Positions 4,317 through 5,316 of a stretch of 5,316 nt of DNA are shown here, in pieces. Both the position numbers and the translations under genes were made by a program. Source of the DNA: CAYIRQ01 sp964365905 (GTDB taxonomy: Bacteria > Patescibacteriota > Gracilibacteria > Peribacterales > Peribacteraceae); contig CAYIRQ010000089.1 in assembly GCA_964365905.1 (NCBI GenBank), positions 1 through 5,316 of the forward strand, written 5' to 3'. Below the pieces are notes generated by a model. That model worked only from the letters and a program-made list of their open reading frames with translations, was not told the origin of the DNA and did not search any database. Numbering within the stretch: the stretch's first letter is position 1; the number at the start of each line of letters is the position of its first letter.

Positions 4317-4322
4317 TATAAT
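4317..4322 (+). promoter_or_regulatory. -10 box for the GerMN gene, leaderless spacing
   Basis: This is a perfect TATAAT whose end lies seven bases before the ATG at 4330, so the mRNA should start at or within a base of that codon. It also argues against the in-frame ATG at 4321, which overlaps the box. The -35 window (about 4294-4299, ACTGTA) is weak and overlaps the -10 of the divergent reductase promoter, so the two promoters probably compete. Confidence 0.52.
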
Positions 4323-4329
4323 GCATTGC

Positions 4330-4869
4330 ATGCAGAAGCCCCTCTCCGCTCTCCTCTGGATTGCGCTCGTTCTCCTCACGAGCGCCTACATTCTCGTGCG
4401 ACTCGATCGCTACAAGTCGCGACACGAGGAGCAGGCGGGCTATGTGGGGGAGAGGGGGAAGGTATTTCTCATCGGTTATGCAGGGGAGCAATTTCCCGGC
4501 ATCGAGCAGAGTGGTTCCTATCTCACAGTGGGGTGTCAGGACATGCTCGTACCCGCGGAAATCCCTGTTCTTTCGAAGCGACTGGAATCCGTTCTTACGG
4601 CTCTCATGACGTATGAGCCCCCTCCCACCGGTCTCCATAATACCGTGCAGGAGAAGGGTCTGAAGTTCCGTTCCCTCCGGGAAGAAGAGGGGAAGACGAT
4701 TGTCTTCGTGGATGGTGAGCTGCAGTTTGGCGGCGTTTGCGATACGCCGCGCTTCAAAGCCCAGCTCGAGGAGACGATCCGGCTCTATAGCCCCGAATTT
4801 CAAATCTTCCTGAATGATTCCGAGAGTGCGTATCGCTGCCTCGGCGATCTCAAGGGGGATTGCAAATAA
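4330..4869 (+). CDS. membrane-anchored GerMN-domain protein
   Basis: The 179-residue product has one N-terminal hydrophobic segment (about 5-23, LSALLWIALVLLTSAYILV) followed by a basic stretch. No lipobox cysteine is present, so it is more likely an anchored protein with an outside domain than a lipoprotein. Residues 62-165 fit a GerMN domain, known from the spore germination protein GerM and found in many envelope proteins: GCQDMLVPAE (68-77), a helix with SVLTALMTYEPPPTGLHNTV (87-106), IVFVDGELQFGGVCDTPR (124-141) and a last helix and strand ending in FQIFLND (157-163). C69 and C137 are candidates for a disulfide. The exact role is unknown; peptidoglycan or envelope binding is the usual suggestion and does not imply sporulation. 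The ATG at 4330 follows from the TATAAT at 4317. The gene is divergent from the reductase gene. Confidence 0.85.
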   Translation: MQKPLSALLWIALVLLTSAYILVRLDRYKSRHEEQAGYVGERGKVFLIGYAGEQFPGIEQSGSYLTVGCQDMLVPAEIPVLSKRLESVLTALMTYEPPPTGLHNTVQEKGLKFRSLREEEGKTIVFVDGELQFGGVCDTPRFKAQLEETIRLYSPEFQIFLNDSESAYRCLGDLKGDCK

Positions 4870-4889
4870 AAAGCAATTCTTCGCTTTTT
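4868..4889. terminator. weak, possibly bidirectional terminator
   Basis: AAAAAGC (4868-4874) pairs with GCTTTTT (4883-4889) around AATTCTTC, starting within the TAA stop of the GerMN gene. The T run is part of the stem and only two GC pairs stabilise it, so termination is probably inefficient. It reads similarly on both strands. It separates the GerMN gene from the next gene, 59 bases away. Confidence 0.4.
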
Positions 4890-4928
4890 GCTCGCACTCC
4901 TTTTCCCGAAGAGGCATAGTGGCGGACC

Positions 4929-5316
4929 ATGGCAAAAAGTGAGCAACCGTCAGCTCCTTCGCTCGGTGAGCTTTTGAGCCTACCCGTTATTGCACCGAAT
5001 ACGACGCTTGGTGATGGATTGGATCAATGCATTGAACATTTCAGCGAAAGCCGAAGATCTCTTGGATCTTCTGAAGATCACTCTGATGAAAAGCAACGTT
5101 TGCACTATGCAGAAGGTCTCTATGGCTGTTTGCAATGGTACCTTCATCTGCAGGTTTTGACTTTCAAGATTAGTGAGCAGGATTGGGAGTATCTGCACCG
5201 GCAGATGCAACCTCTCATTGAGAATGAGGCGGACATAGAGAAGGCTGAACTTCTCCTCGCGCAAAGAATTGCAGAATCGATTGGATCGGTGACTGCTCAT
5301 ACGAGAGAATCGCAAC
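4929..5316 (+). CDS. unrecognised protein, 3' end beyond the window
   Basis: The frame is open from the ATG at 4929 to the window edge: 129 complete codons with no stop. It begins MAKSEQPSAPSLGELLSLPV and is rich in Glu, Gln, Ser and Leu, suggesting a soluble, mainly helical protein. Visible segments include LHYAEGLYGCLQWYLHLQVL (about residues 58-77), DWEYLHRQMQPLIENEADIE and KAELLLAQRIAESIG. I recognise no family, and no signal peptide or membrane span is evident. Coding-like codon use across the whole stretch and a sensible start make it a real gene. There is no Shine-Dalgarno at usual spacing; CATAGT at 4915-4920 is a possible -10 with a gap of eight bases, which would again give a near-leaderless mRNA. 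A single-frame minus-strand alternative exists but has no plausible protein character. Confidence 0.7.
   Translation, partial: MAKSEQPSAPSLGELLSLPVIAPNTTLGDGLDQCIEHFSESRRSLGSSEDHSDEKQRLHYAEGLYGCLQWYLHLQVLTFKISEQDWEYLHRQMQPLIENEADIEKAELLLAQRIAESIGSVTAHTRESQ

Noticed and set aside
4309..4935. Minus-strand open frame (208 codons)
   Set aside because: It is antisense to the GerMN gene, which has a membrane anchor, a domain match and a promoter; the antisense product has none of these.

Overview
The window looks like an ordinary stretch of chromosome from an uncultured bacterium with a small, compact genome and roughly balanced base composition. My best guess is a Patescibacteria/CPR-type lineage, possibly Peregrinibacteria-like. 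This rests on the kinds of protein present (a two-part zinc-ribbon protein, a single-membrane-anchor GerMN protein and a multi-membrane-span plus TPR protein), on several genes that lack a Shine-Dalgarno sequence, and on short palindromic repeats. It is an inference from protein style; no marker gene proves it.

Layout, left to right. At 1-110 there is a weak promoter candidate, a long hairpin and a strong ribosome binding site leading into csrA (111-350, post-transcriptional regulator). Its 3' region carries small hairpins and a good intrinsic terminator (395-437). Next is a 641-residue membrane glycosyltransferase-like protein of the TMTC type with a six-repeat TPR tail (499-2424), interrupted by a short palindromic insertion at 994-1054. 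A promoter near 2455-2483 precedes a 99-residue double zinc-ribbon protein (2603-2902), which ends in a strong terminator (2922-2956). A tRNA-Tyr(GTA) gene with encoded CCA follows (3000-3085), then a palindromic repeat (3144-3201) whose right arm contains the ribosome binding site of a small uncharacterised gene (3208-3444). That gene converges on, and overlaps by four bases, a minus-strand extended short-chain dehydrogenase/reductase (3441-4292) that closely resembles the plant and giant-virus UDP-L-rhamnose epimerase/reductase (NRS/ER). Divergent from it, across overlapping promoters, is a GerMN-domain membrane-anchored protein (4330-4869). A final unrecognised gene starts at 4929 and runs off the window.

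These genes do not form one operon: terminators, a tRNA and strand changes split them into at least five transcription units. A loose cell-surface theme links the GT-C-like membrane protein (sugar transfer), the NRS/ER-like enzyme (activated deoxysugar synthesis) and the GerMN protein (envelope). I see no complete nucleotide-sugar pathway and no defence or mobile system. The most interesting points are the NRS/ER-type enzyme in a bacterial setting, two palindromic repeat elements that have landed in or beside coding sequence, and start codons placed 6-7 bases after -10-like boxes, which suggests leaderless mRNAs.
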